Shown: positions 54,902 through 63,692, counted from the first letter of the stretch. The stretch is DNA of 64,000 nt from Candidatus Ideonella esbjergensis (GCA_016710065.1 JADJLP010000010.1:62001-126000), one strand, 5' to 3'. Numbers and translations: made by a program. Notes: generated by a model not told the origin, from the letters alone.

Positions 54902-56147
54902 GCAAATCGAGGGCTCGCATGCCGTGGCCGAGGCCGTGGCCCTGGCCCGCCCAGAGGTCATCTGCGCCTACCCCATCTCGCCGCAGACCCACATCGTCGA
55001 AGGCCTGGGCGAGTTGGTGAAGAACGGCTCGCTCACGCCCTGCGAGTTCATCAACGTGGAGAGCGAGTTCGCCGCCATGAGCGTGGCCATTGGCAGCTCG
55101 GCCGCCGGGGCGCGCACCTACACAGCCACCGCCAGCCAGGGCTTGCTGTTCATGGCCGAGGCGGTCTACAACGCCTCGGGCCTGGGCCTGCCCATCGTGA
55201 TGACGGTGGCCAACCGGGCCATCGGCGCGCCCATCAACATCTGGAACGACCACAGCGACAGCATGAGCCAGCGCGACTGCGGCTGGATACAGCTGTTCGC
55301 CGAGACCAACCAGGAGGCGCTGGATCTGCACATCCAGGCTTTCAAGCTCGGCGAAGAGCTCTCGATGCCGGTGATGGTGTGCATGGACGGCTTCATCCTC
55401 ACCCACGCCTACGAGCGGGTGGACATGCCCAGCCAGGCCGATGTGGACGCCTTCCTGCCGCCCTACGAGCCACGCCAGGTGCTGGACCCGGCCGAGCCGG
55501 TGTCGATTGGCGCCATGGTGGGCCCCGAGGCCTTCATGGAAGTGCGCTACCTCGCGCACGCCAAGCAGACCATGGCGCTGGAGCGCATCCCACAGATTGC
55601 CGAGGAGTTTGCGGCGCGCTTCGGCCGTTCGTCCGGTGGCTTGGTGCGCAAGTACAAGACAGAAGATGCCGAAACCATCGTGGTGGCGTTGGGCTCGGTG
55701 CTGGGCACGTTAAAAGATACCGTGGACGAGATGCGCGCCGACGGCATCAAGATCGGCGTGCTGGGCATCCAGTCGTTCCGGCCGTTCCCGCTGGCAGCGG
55801 TGCGCGCCGCGCTGGAGCATGCCAAGCGCGTGGTGGTGCTGGAAAAAAGCTTCTCGGTGGGCCTGGGTGGCGTGGTGTCCACCGACGTGCGCTTGGCCCT
55901 GCACCGGCTGGGGCAGCATGGCTACACCGTGGTGGCGGGCCTGGGTGGGCGCGCCATCACCAAGGCCTCTTTGCACCGCACCTTGCGAGAGGCCATTGCC
56001 GACAAGCTCGAGCCCCTGACTTTCATGGACCTGGACTGGGGCATCGTCAACCGCCACCTGGCCCGCGAGGCGCAAATGCGTCGCAGCGGCCCCATCGCTG
56101 AGAGTTTGCTCCGCGATATCGGTACCGTCGCATCGAAGGTGAGCTGA
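54894..56147 (+). CDS. 2-oxoacid:ferredoxin oxidoreductase, alpha subunit
   Basis: A 417-residue subunit with the thiamine-binding pyrimidine domain: EVICAYPISPQTHIVEGL, FINVESEFAAMSVAIG, TATASQGLLFMAEAVYNASG and ANRAIGAPINIWNDHSDSM. The last motif is typical of the pyruvate/2-ketoisovalerate group of these enzymes. The C-terminal transketolase-like domain includes VVALGSVLGTLKDTVDEM. These oxidoreductases decarboxylate a 2-oxoacid to acyl-CoA, reducing ferredoxin. They are usually oxygen-labile and found in anaerobes. Confidence 0.94.
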   Translation: MLKQIEGSHAVAEAVALARPEVICAYPISPQTHIVEGLGELVKNGSLTPCEFINVESEFAAMSVAIGSSAAGARTYTATASQGLLFMAEAVYNASGLGLPIVMTVANRAIGAPINIWNDHSDSMSQRDCGWIQLFAETNQEALDLHIQAFKLGEELSMPVMVCMDGFILTHAYERVDMPSQADVDAFLPPYEPRQVLDPAEPVSIGAMVGPEAFMEVRYLAHAKQTMALERIPQIAEEFAARFGRSSGGLVRKYKTEDAETIVVALGSVLGTLKDTVDEMRADGIKIGVLGIQSFRPFPLAAVRAALEHAKRVVVLEKSFSVGLGGVVSTDVRLALHRLGQHGYTVVAGLGGRAITKASLHRTLREAIADKLEPLTFMDLDWGIVNRHLAREAQMRRSGPIAESLLRDIGTVASKVS

Positions 56148-56149
56148 CC

Positions 56150-57160
56150 ATGAACCTCCCCATCAAGTTCTACCAGACCGGCACCTTCACCGTCGGCAAC
56201 CGCCTGCTGGCGCCCGAGCAGCGCAGCGGCCAGGCTAGCACCGAGCGCAGCAACTCGCTCAACTCCGGCCACCGCGCCTGCCAGGGCTGCGGCGAGGCCC
56301 TGGGCGCTCGCTACGCGGTGGACGCCGCAATGCGCGCCACCAAGGGCCAGCTGATCGCCGCCAACGCCACTGGCTGCCTGGAGGTGTTCTCCACGCCTTA
56401 CCCCGAAACCTCGTGGCAACTGCCCTGGATCCACTCGCTGTTCGGCAACGCCGCAGCGGTGGGTACCGGCATTGCAGCGGCCATGCGGGTCAAGGGCAAG
56501 AAGGACGTGCGCGTCATCGCCCAAGGGGGTGACGGCGGCACCACCGACATCGGCTTTGGCTGCCTGAGCGGCATGTTCGAGCGCAACGATGACGTGCTCT
56601 ACATCTGCTACGACAACGAGGCCTACATGAACACGGGGGTGCAGCGCAGCTCGGCCACGCCCGCCGGTGCGCGCACCGCCACCACCATGGCCGTGGGCCC
56701 CAACCCTGGGGCTGACTTTGGCAAGGGCAAGAACTTGCCGCTGATCGCCATGGCCCATGCGATTCCATACGTGGCCACGGCCACGGTGGACGATCTGCAC
56801 GACCTGGAAACCAAGGTGGAAAAGGCCATGAGCGTGCGCGGCGCGCGCTACCTGCATGTGCTGGTTCCCTGTCCGCTGGGTTGGGGCGCTGCCAGCCACG
56901 ACACCATCAAGCTGGCCCGCCTGGCGCGCGAGACCGGCATCTTCCCGGTGTTCGAGGCCGAGCATGGCGAGGTCACCCACGTCACACAGATCCGCCGCCA
57001 CGTGCCGGTGGACGACTACCTGAAGCCGCAGAAGCGCTTTGCGCACCTGTTCAGCCAGAACGGGAAGGGGGGCCAGCCCGAGATGCTGGCACGCATCCAG
57101 GCCGACGCCGACCGCAACATCCGCCGCTTCAAGCTGCTGGCCGAAGAAAAGGGAGCATGA
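56150..57160 (+). CDS. 2-oxoacid:ferredoxin oxidoreductase, beta subunit
   Basis: A 336-residue thiamine diphosphate-binding subunit. The FeS ligands Cys44 and Cys47 (HRACQGCGEAL) and Cys76 (ANATGCLEVFSTPYPETSW) are present, with a fourth in HVLVPCPLGWG. The thiamine diphosphate/Mg motif is GDGGTTDIGFG through YDNEAYMNTG. The STPYPET wording matches the pyruvate-type beta subunit rather than the 2-oxoglutarate type. It starts two bases after the alpha gene. Confidence 0.94.
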   Translation: MNLPIKFYQTGTFTVGNRLLAPEQRSGQASTERSNSLNSGHRACQGCGEALGARYAVDAAMRATKGQLIAANATGCLEVFSTPYPETSWQLPWIHSLFGNAAAVGTGIAAAMRVKGKKDVRVIAQGGDGGTTDIGFGCLSGMFERNDDVLYICYDNEAYMNTGVQRSSATPAGARTATTMAVGPNPGADFGKGKNLPLIAMAHAIPYVATATVDDLHDLETKVEKAMSVRGARYLHVLVPCPLGWGAASHDTIKLARLARETGIFPVFEAEHGEVTHVTQIRRHVPVDDYLKPQKRFAHLFSQNGKGGQPEMLARIQADADRNIRRFKLLAEEKGA

Positions 57161-57161
57161 A

Positions 57162-58853
57162 ATGGACAAGCCCTTTGCCATCACGCTGGACGTCGGTTCC
57201 TCGCTGGCCAACAAGACCGGCACCTGGCGCACCCAGCGCCCGGTCTACGTGGACAAGCTTCCACCCTGCAATGCCCAATGCCCGGCGGGTGAGGACATCC
57301 AGGGTTGGCTGTTCAACGCCGAGAGCGGCAATTACGAAGCCGCCTGGCGCCACCTGACGCGCGAGAACCCGTTCCCGGCCATCATGGGCCGCGTCTGCTA
57401 CCACTCGTGCGAGGGCGCCTGCAACCGCGCTCAGCTCGATTCGGCCGTGGGCATCAACTCGGTCGAGCGTTTCTTGGGCGATGAGGCGCTGAAGCGCGGC
57501 TGGGCCTTCGAGGCGCCCGTCCAAGAGAGTGGCAAGAAGGTGCTGGTGGTGGGTGCCGGCCCCTCGGGCATGTCGGCCGCCTACCATTTACGTCGCCTTG
57601 GCCATGCGGTGACGGTGCTTGAAGCCGGCCCGCTGATGGGCGGCATGATGCGTTTCGGCATCCCGCAATATCGCTTGCCGCGCGACGTGCTGGAAGCCGA
57701 GATGCAGCGCATCGTGGCCATGGGCGTGACGGTGCAAACCGGCGTGAAGGTGGAGCGTATCGAGGACGCCATGCAAGGCTACGACGCCGCCTTTCTGGCG
57801 GTGGGCGCGCATGTGGCCAAGCGGGCTTTCATTCCGGCCAAGGACAGTTCGCACATCCTCGATGCCGTGCAGGTATTGCGCAGCATGGAGAACGAAGAAA
57901 AGCCCATGCTGGGCCGGCGCGTGGTGGTTTATGGTGGAGGCAACACCGCCATCGACGTGGCTCGTACCGCCAAGCGCCTGGGCGCCACCGAGGCCATCAT
58001 CGTCTACCGCCGCACGCGCGAGAAGATGCCGGCGCATGACTTTGAAGTGGAAGAGGCGCTGGAAGAAGGCGTGATGGTCAAGTGGCTCTCCACCATCAAG
58101 CAGGCGGGTGAGGGCGCGCTGACCATCGAGAAGATGGTGCTGGATGAAAAGGGCAACCCCCAACCCACCGGCGAATTCGAGACGCTGGAGGCCGATTCGT
58201 TGGTGCTGGCCCTGGGCCAGGACGTGGACCTCGCGCTGCTGAACGGCGTGCCTGGTTTGGTGGTGCAAGACGGCGTGGTGCAGGTAGACCCGGCCACGAT
58301 GATGACAGGCCGCACGGGTCTGTTCGCTGGCGGCGACATGGTGCCGGCCGAACGCAATGTGACGGTGGCCGTGGGCCATGGCAAGAAGGCCGCGCGGCAG
58401 ATTGATGCCTGGCTGTTGGCGCCCCCAAGCTCACTGCGTTCGCTGCCCCCCGAGGGGGCTCAGGTCGCCTTGGGGCGGCCCGGCGACGACCTGGCTCGGC
58501 CCATCACCCCCAAGCACCCACTGGCCACGTTCGAGCGTCTCAACCCCTGGTACTACAGCGATGCACCCAAGACCCTGCGGCCCAGCCTGGACCTGGCCCG
58601 GCGCACCAGCAGCTTTGACGAAGTGCAGGGCGGCCTGACCGAAGACAACGCGCTGTTCGAGGCTCGCCGCTGCCTGAGCTGCGGCAACTGCTTCGAGTGC
58701 GACAACTGCTATGGCGTGTGCCCCGACAACGCGGTCATCAAGTTGGGTCCGGGCCAGCGCTTCCAGTTCAATTACGACTACTGCAAGGGCTGCGGCGTGT
58801 GCGTGGCCGAGTGCCCCTGTGGTGCCATTGACATGGTGAACGAGGATGTCTGA
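57162..58853 (+). CDS. GltD-like FAD/NAD(P) oxidoreductase fused to a 2[4Fe-4S] ferredoxin domain
   Basis: A 563-residue protein. The N-terminal cysteine-rich helical domain (PPCNAQCPAGEDIQGW, CYHSCEGACNRAQ) is that of glutamate synthase small subunits. An FAD site follows (VVGAGPSGMSAAYHL), then the NAD(P) site (VVYGGGNTAIDVA). The C terminus carries two [4Fe-4S] clusters (CLSCGNCFECDNCYGVCPDNA and CKGCGVCVAECPCGA) like a PorD ferredoxin. It can link ferredoxin-level electrons to NAD(P)+. The linker before the ferredoxin domain (residues about 420-445) is encoded by a REP-like element in frame. It starts after a GGGAGCATGAA sequence one base past the beta subunit. Confidence 0.92.
   Translation: MDKPFAITLDVGSSLANKTGTWRTQRPVYVDKLPPCNAQCPAGEDIQGWLFNAESGNYEAAWRHLTRENPFPAIMGRVCYHSCEGACNRAQLDSAVGINSVERFLGDEALKRGWAFEAPVQESGKKVLVVGAGPSGMSAAYHLRRLGHAVTVLEAGPLMGGMMRFGIPQYRLPRDVLEAEMQRIVAMGVTVQTGVKVERIEDAMQGYDAAFLAVGAHVAKRAFIPAKDSSHILDAVQVLRSMENEEKPMLGRRVVVYGGGNTAIDVARTAKRLGATEAIIVYRRTREKMPAHDFEVEEALEEGVMVKWLSTIKQAGEGALTIEKMVLDEKGNPQPTGEFETLEADSLVLALGQDVDLALLNGVPGLVVQDGVVQVDPATMMTGRTGLFAGGDMVPAERNVTVAVGHGKKAARQIDAWLLAPPSSLRSLPPEGAQVALGRPGDDLARPITPKHPLATFERLNPWYYSDAPKTLRPSLDLARRTSSFDEVQGGLTEDNALFEARRCLSCGNCFECDNCYGVCPDNAVIKLGPGQRFQFNYDYCKGCGVCVAECPCGAIDMVNEDV
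58421..58476 (+). repeat. REP-like palindromic element inside a coding region
   Basis: Outer arms CCCCAAG (58423-58429) and CTTGGGG (58469-58475) enclose an inner hairpin GCCCCC-CGA-GGGGGC (58445-58459). The element has the look of a GC-rich intergenic repeat I recall as common in Comamonadaceae. Here it lies in frame inside the oxidoreductase gene and adds about 20 residues (APPSSLRSLPPEGAQ and on) between the flavoprotein and ferredoxin domains. I saw no other full copy in the window. Confidence 0.6.
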
Positions 58854-59646
58854 ACCTCAGGCACGGCCACGGCAGGTCTATTTTTTCTCCACCTGCGTGG
58901 TGGATTTGATGGCGCCAGGCGCCGGCATAGACGCGATCTCGCTGATCCGCGCAGCGGGCATCGCGGTTGATTTCCCACAAGGGCAAAGCTGCTGCGGCCA
59001 GCCGGCCTACAGCAGCGGCTTCACCGAAGAGGCGCGGCGCGTAGCGCGGGCGCAGCTGGACCTGTTCCCCCAGCCCTGGCCCATCGTGGTGCCCTCGGGC
59101 TCGTGCGCCGGCATGATGGTGAAGCACTGGCCCGAACTGTTCAAGGATGACGCGGCGCTCGCTGCCCAGGCCGCCGACATCGGCCAGCGCGTGGTGGAGT
59201 GGAGCGCCTTCGCGCGCGATGTGCTGGGCCTGGCCCGGGCCGCACCCACTGCCAACCCCAAAACCGTGAAGGTGGCCTTGCACACCTCGTGCGCCGCGCG
59301 CCGCGAGATGGGCACCCATGTGCCAAGCGAGGCCCTGCTGCGCGCATTGCCGGGCGTAGAGATCGTGGAACAGGCGCGGGTGGTGGAATGCTGTGGCTTT
59401 GGTGGCACCTTTGCTGCGCGCCACCCGGCCATCTCGGGCGCCATGGTGAACGACAAGCTCGACAGCGTGCGCGAGAGCGGCGCCGACGTGCTGGTGAGCG
59501 CCGATTGCGGCTGCCTGCTCAACCTGCACCACGCGGCCGACCTGCGGCGCCAGCGCGGCGAGGCCCTGCCGCGCTGCGTGCACCTGGCCAGCTTTGTGCG
59601 TGAACGTCTGGGCGCCGCCGATGCAGCCCGGCAAGTGACCGACTGA
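58846..59646 (+). CDS. lutA: LutA-like (Fe-S)-binding lactate oxidation protein
   Basis: A 266-residue protein with two CCG domains: VYFFSTCVVDLM, then QGQSCCGQPAYSSGFTEEAR, and later CAARREMGTH with VVECCGFGGTFAARHP. This is the LutA/LldE pattern of the iron-sulfur L-lactate dehydrogenase complex. It overlaps the preceding ferredoxin-fusion gene by eight bases, so the lactate and 2-oxoacid modules are translated together. No lactate permease or LutR regulator is nearby. Confidence 0.9.
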   Translation: MSEPQARPRQVYFFSTCVVDLMAPGAGIDAISLIRAAGIAVDFPQGQSCCGQPAYSSGFTEEARRVARAQLDLFPQPWPIVVPSGSCAGMMVKHWPELFKDDAALAAQAADIGQRVVEWSAFARDVLGLARAAPTANPKTVKVALHTSCAARREMGTHVPSEALLRALPGVEIVEQARVVECCGFGGTFAARHPAISGAMVNDKLDSVRESGADVLVSADCGCLLNLHHAADLRRQRGEALPRCVHLASFVRERLGAADAARQVTD

Positions 59647-59648
59647 CT

Positions 59649-60365
59649 ATGGCCTTGCCTGACACCTCTGCAGCCCGCAGCCGCATCCTGGGCGCACTGC
59701 GCCAGGGCGCGCCCGCCCAGGCCCTGCCGCACCCTGAACTCACGACCTACTTGGCCGGCCCTTTTGGCCGAGGCGCCCAGGGCCAGCGCGTGAACCCGGT
59801 CGATTTGCTGGACATCTTCGAAAATGCCGCACGCGGCTGGCGCGCCGATGTGCTGCATGCCGACGTGGTCGGTTGGCCCCTAGCCGTGAGGGCTGCGCTG
59901 GACGCCCGTAGCTGCCAGACCGTGGTCACCGGTGCCGTCAGCCCCTTGCAACCGGGCCTGGCCGAAGCTTTGCAAGGCCTGCAAGTGCGTGTCTTCAACC
60001 AGGCGCTGGAAGCCTGGAAGCTGGAGATGTTCGACACCGTGGACGCCAGCGTCACCAGTGCCCAGGCCGGCATCGCCGACACCGGCACCCTGGTGCTGAT
60101 TCCCGGCATGCATGAGCCGCGCACGCTCTCGCTGGTGCCGCCTGTGCATGTGGCCGTGCTGATGGCCAGCCAGCTCTACGCCAGCCTGCCCGCGGCCATG
60201 CTGGCGCTGCATCCCGAACGTGACATGCCCACCAACCTGGTGCTCATCACCGGGCCGTCCAAGACCTCGGACATCCAGCAGACCCTGGCCTTCGGTGCCC
60301 ATGGCCCCAAGGAACTCGTGATCGTCCTGGTGAACGATCTGGCAGGGCAGGGGAGTCCCGCATGA
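59649..60365 (+). CDS. lutC: LutC-like LUD domain protein
   Basis: A 238-residue LUD-domain protein. Landmarks are SVTSAQAGIADTGTLVLIPGMHEPRTLSLVPPVHVAVL and TGPSKTSDIQQTLAFGAHGPKELVIVLV, typical of LutC. It is one of three proteins required for L-lactate oxidation to pyruvate in Bacillus and others. It starts two bases after lutA and overlaps lutB by four. The order here is A-C-B rather than A-B-C. Confidence 0.92.
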   Translation: MALPDTSAARSRILGALRQGAPAQALPHPELTTYLAGPFGRGAQGQRVNPVDLLDIFENAARGWRADVLHADVVGWPLAVRAALDARSCQTVVTGAVSPLQPGLAEALQGLQVRVFNQALEAWKLEMFDTVDASVTSAQAGIADTGTLVLIPGMHEPRTLSLVPPVHVAVLMASQLYASLPAAMLALHPERDMPTNLVLITGPSKTSDIQQTLAFGAHGPKELVIVLVNDLAGQGSPA

Positions 60366-61825
60366 ACGCCCCCCACACCGCGCCGCTGCAGTTCGTGGAC
60401 CCGCGCCGCTTCAAGGCCAACACCCGTGAGGCGGTGGACGACGCGCATTTGCGCCAGAGCTTTCGCGGCGCGATGGACTTTTTGCAAAGCCGCCGTGGCG
60501 CACACTTTGGTGCGCACGGGGGCACCCAGGCCGGAAACTCCGCAGCCTTTGAAACCCTGCGCCGCCTGGGCGAGGGCCTTCGCCAGTACAGCCTCTCGAA
60601 GCTGCCCGATCTGCTGGAGCTTCTGGAGCAGCGCCTGACCGAGCGCGGCGTGCAGGTGCACTGGGCCAGCACGCCAGCAGAGGCCAACGCCATCTTTCTG
60701 GCCATCGCCCGCACGCACGGCGCCACCGGCATGATCAAGGGCAAATCCATGGTCAGCGAGGAGATCGAGCTGAACCACCGCATGGCGGAGCAGGGCGTGG
60801 ACTGCCTGGAATCCGACATGGGCGAGTACATCGTGCAGCTCGCCGGCGAGCGACCCAGCCACATCATCATGCCGGCCATCCACAAGACCAAGCAGCAGAT
60901 CGCCCAGCTGTTTGCGGATGAGATCCCCGACACACCCTACACCGAGGACGTGGACGAACTCATCGCCATCGGCCGGCGCGTGCTGCGCAACGAGTTTCGC
61001 GATGCCAAGATCGGCGTCTCCGGCGTGAACTTCATGGTGGCCGAGACCGGCACGCTGTGTCTGGTGGAGAACGAAGGCAATGGCCGCATGTGCACCACGG
61101 TGCCCGAGGTGCACATCGCCATCACCGGCATCGAGAAGGTGGTGGAACGCTTCGAGCAGGTGCTGCCGCTCTACAGCCTGCTCACGCGCTCGGCCACAGG
61201 CCAGGCCATCACCACCTACTTCAATGTCATCAGCGGCCCGCGCCGGGGGGGCGAACTGGACGGGCCGAAGGAGATGCACTTGGTGCTGCTGGACAACGGC
61301 CGCAGCCAGGCCTACCGCGATGTCGACCTGCGCCCGACCCTGCAGTGCATACGCTGCGGCGCCTGCATGAACCACTGCCCGGTATACGCCCGCATCGGCG
61401 GCCTGGCCTACGGCACCACCTACCCGGGGCCCATCGGTTCCATCATCTCGCCGCATTTGCTGGGGTTGGAGGCGACCCAAGACCTGCCCACCGCCAGCAG
61501 CCTGTGCGGAGCCTGCTCCGAGGTCTGCCCGGTGGGCATCCCCATCCCCGATCTGCTGATGCAACTGCGCCGCGCCGCCAAGCACGACGCCGACGCCGGC
61601 CACTTGCCGCTGGTGGGACAGGCGCGGGCCCGCGACTGGAAAGAGCTGCTGGCCTGGAAAGCCTGGGCCTGGCTGAGCGAGCGGCCGGCGCTGTACCGCA
61701 CGGCCATCCAGTTGGGCAGATGGTTCCGGCCGGTGACGCCACCCTGGCAGGGCGGCTGGACGGCACATCGCACGCCCTTGCAACTGGCACGTCACGGACT
61801 GCGCAGCCGCCTGGCGGATCGCTGA
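60362..61825 (+). CDS. lutB: LutB-like iron-sulfur lactate oxidation protein
   Basis: A 487-residue protein. The N-terminal LUD domain contains MIKGKSMVSEEIELN, SDMGEYIVQLAGERPSHIIMPAIHKTK, and GVNFMVAETGTLCLVENEGN. A 2[4Fe-4S] segment follows (CIRCGACMNHCPVYARIGG, CGACSEVCPVGIPIPD). Length and layout are those of LutB. Its electrons could pass through the shared iron-sulfur proteins of this operon instead of the usual acceptor; this is inference. Confidence 0.93.
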   Translation: MNAPHTAPLQFVDPRRFKANTREAVDDAHLRQSFRGAMDFLQSRRGAHFGAHGGTQAGNSAAFETLRRLGEGLRQYSLSKLPDLLELLEQRLTERGVQVHWASTPAEANAIFLAIARTHGATGMIKGKSMVSEEIELNHRMAEQGVDCLESDMGEYIVQLAGERPSHIIMPAIHKTKQQIAQLFADEIPDTPYTEDVDELIAIGRRVLRNEFRDAKIGVSGVNFMVAETGTLCLVENEGNGRMCTTVPEVHIAITGIEKVVERFEQVLPLYSLLTRSATGQAITTYFNVISGPRRGGELDGPKEMHLVLLDNGRSQAYRDVDLRPTLQCIRCGACMNHCPVYARIGGLAYGTTYPGPIGSIISPHLLGLEATQDLPTASSLCGACSEVCPVGIPIPDLLMQLRRAAKHDADAGHLPLVGQARARDWKELLAWKAWAWLSERPALYRTAIQLGRWFRPVTPPWQGGWTAHRTPLQLARHGLRSRLADR

Positions 61826-61834
61826 AGCCGCACG

Positions 61835-62068
61835 ATGGCGCACTGGTGGGCATGGTTCCGGCGCCTGTGGCGCCACGGTGACCAAGCGTCACCCGAGGTT
61901 CGCCGGGCCCTGACCCTGCTCCAGTCCATCGATGATGGCGGCGTGCCCCTGAACCCGGTGCGGGTCAACGCCATCGCCCGTGACCTGGGGCTGGAGGTGT
62001 CCAAGCAGGCCCGGATGGAAGACACCATCGCCCGCATCCGGGCGGCGCTGAGCAGGTTGGGCCACTAG
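61835..62068 (+). CDS. Small protein of the por-lut operon, unknown function
   Basis: A 77-residue protein nine bases after lutB. The N terminus is Trp/Arg-rich (MAHWWAWFRRLWRHG), then a compact helical core with RRALTLLQSIDDGGVPLNPVRVNAIARDLGLEV and a final helix. The wording looks conserved rather than random and I believe relatives follow lutB in other betaproteobacteria, but I cannot name a family. The stop codon (62066-62068) is part of the CTAG duplicated by the adjacent IS, so the insertion left the reading frame intact. Confidence 0.65.
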   Translation: MAHWWAWFRRLWRHGDQASPEVRRALTLLQSIDDGGVPLNPVRVNAIARDLGLEVSKQARMEDTIARIRAALSRLGH

Positions 62069-62082
62069 CCCGCATATTTCAC
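62065..62082 (+). repeat. Left target duplication and terminal inverted repeat of the IS
   Basis: CTAG (62065-62068) followed by CCCGCATATTTCAC (62069-62082). About 185 bases without a gene follow before the transposase stop at 62267; I see nothing else in them. Confidence 0.88.
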
Positions 62083-63692
62083 GCAACGACCACTGGTTGA
62101 GCTGAAGGGTCATTCGCGAGCCGCAGGAGCGCTCAATAAGTGCCACGCGAAGGCATTGGATGGCGCGCGAGGTGCAGTGGGGCTGATTGGCTGGCAATTG
62201 CCCCCACCCCGGCTTGGGTTGCGGACCATTTTTGTGTCGTCGCGCGGGCCAGGCGCTGGATGAAGTTCAGGGTGAGCGCAGTTGGCGCATGGCGTGGGCG
62301 AAGATGTCCGCGCTGGGCCAGTGCGAGGCCAGGTACAGGCGGATGCGCCGGGTGTTGCGGGTGATCACCGCTGCGACCTTGAGCAGCTTGATGCGCAGGG
62401 TGTCGACCTGGGCCGACGCCAGCGCCGTGCCTTGCAAGGCCAGTGCGCGCAGCCTCTCGATGAGCACATAGCCCAGCGCTGCCAGCAGCATGCGCAACTG
62501 GTTCGAGCGCATCACGTGGCAACTCGTGCGCGTGGCGAACAAGCCGACCTGCGCCTCCTTGATGCGGTTCTCGGCTTCGCCGCGCTGGCAGTACAGCGCG
62601 TCGTACAGCGTTTGGGCACCCCCGTCGAGGTTGGTGACGATGAAGCGCGGGTTGCAGCCGAGCTCGCCCCACTCCAGCCGCGTGATGACGCGCCGCTCGT
62701 GCGGCCAACTCTGTGCGGCGTAGCTGAACTCGCCCACCAGGCGTTGTTTGTGCCCGGTCTGCTCGTAGAGCTGCTGCATCGCCAGCTGCGCGTACTCGAC
62801 CTGGGCTTCCAGCCGGGCGTTGCGCGCCAGGCCGACGATGTAGTGCACGCCAGCGCGCTCGCACCAGTTGATGATGCGCTGGCGGCAAAAGCCCGAGTCG
62901 CCCCGGAAGATGATTCGAACATTGGGCCATTCCTGACGCAGCCGACGCACCAGCAGCTTGAGGATGGCCGCCGCGTGCTTGGCGCCGTCGATGCGGCTCG
63001 GGCGCAGGTAGGCGCACAGCAGTTGCTGGCCGCAGAACACGTACAGCGGCAAGTAGCAGTAGCTGTCGTAGTAGCCGTGGAAGAAGCGGCCCTCCTGCTG
63101 GCCGTGCAGCGGGTTGTCGGTGGCGTCGAAGTCCAGCACCAATTCCTCGGGGGCGACCTGAAGCTGGCGATGAACTGATCGACCAGCACCTGGTGCAAGC
63201 GCCACGCCGTGGCGCGGTCGGCCCACTTCTCCAGCCGGCACAGCGTGGGTGCGCTGGCCATCTCCAAGTCCACGCCGACGGCCGTCTGCATCGCCACGTC
63301 CTGGCGCAGCGCGCCGTGGTCGTTCAAGTCCTCCCAGCCCAGCGCCAGACCGTACACGCGCTGGCGCAGCAGGCTGCGCACGCCGTGCTTGATCAGCAGC
63401 GGGCTGCGCGGGTCGGCGATGCAGCGTGCGGCTGCGTCCATCAGCCCGAGCTTGCGATCAACGGCGCCGAGCAGCAGCACGCCAGCGTCGCTGCTCATGC
63501 TGCCGCCGTCGAAGCGGCCCTCCACCACGCGTCGGCCCAGGCGGGCGAACTCGATCATCCCCACGTCCACTTCTTCGGTACAGTTTGGTTTCGGCATTGC
63601 CCGCTCGTTCATCAAGATTCGACACCTCGATCAACGGGCATCCAAAGGGCAATGCCGTCCTCGCTTCTACGGGGGTAGGTGAAATATCCAGG
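62069..63692. mobile_element. IS1380-family insertion sequence
   Basis: A 1624-base element. Its ends carry 14-bp terminal inverted repeats with 12 matches: CCCGCATATTTCAC at the left and CCTGGATATTTCAC (reverse strand) at the right. Both sides are flanked by CTAG (62065-62068 and 63693-63696), the 4-bp target duplication typical of the family. One transposase gene on the minus strand is broken by a frameshift. The perfect target duplication means the insertion is fairly recent. Confidence 0.93.
62267..63612 (-). pseudogene. IS1380-family transposase, frameshifted
   Basis: The N-terminal part (MNERAMPKPNCTEE to VDQFIASFRSPP) is in one frame and the C-terminal part (EELVLDFDATDNPLHG to the end) in another. 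The frames meet at a G run at 63149-63153 (five G, one base short of what continuity needs). Catalytic landmarks are VLDFDATDNP, IIFRGDSGFCR and the NRIKEAQVGLF region, all in the C-terminal frame. Corrected length would be about 448 residues, normal for the family. As with the SDR pseudogene, the break is in a homopolymer, so sequencing error is possible. Confidence 0.88.

Noticed and set aside
60176..61885. A 569-residue open frame antisense to lutC and lutB
   Set aside because: Both sense genes have full family motifs. The antisense product is low-complexity His/Gln/Ala/Gly-rich, as expected of a GC-rich shadow.
62267..63612. Programmed frameshift in the transposase
   Set aside because: IS1380-family elements are not known to need frameshifting, and the junction lacks a slippery A-tract or pseudoknot-like context. 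Mutation or sequencing error in a G run is more likely.
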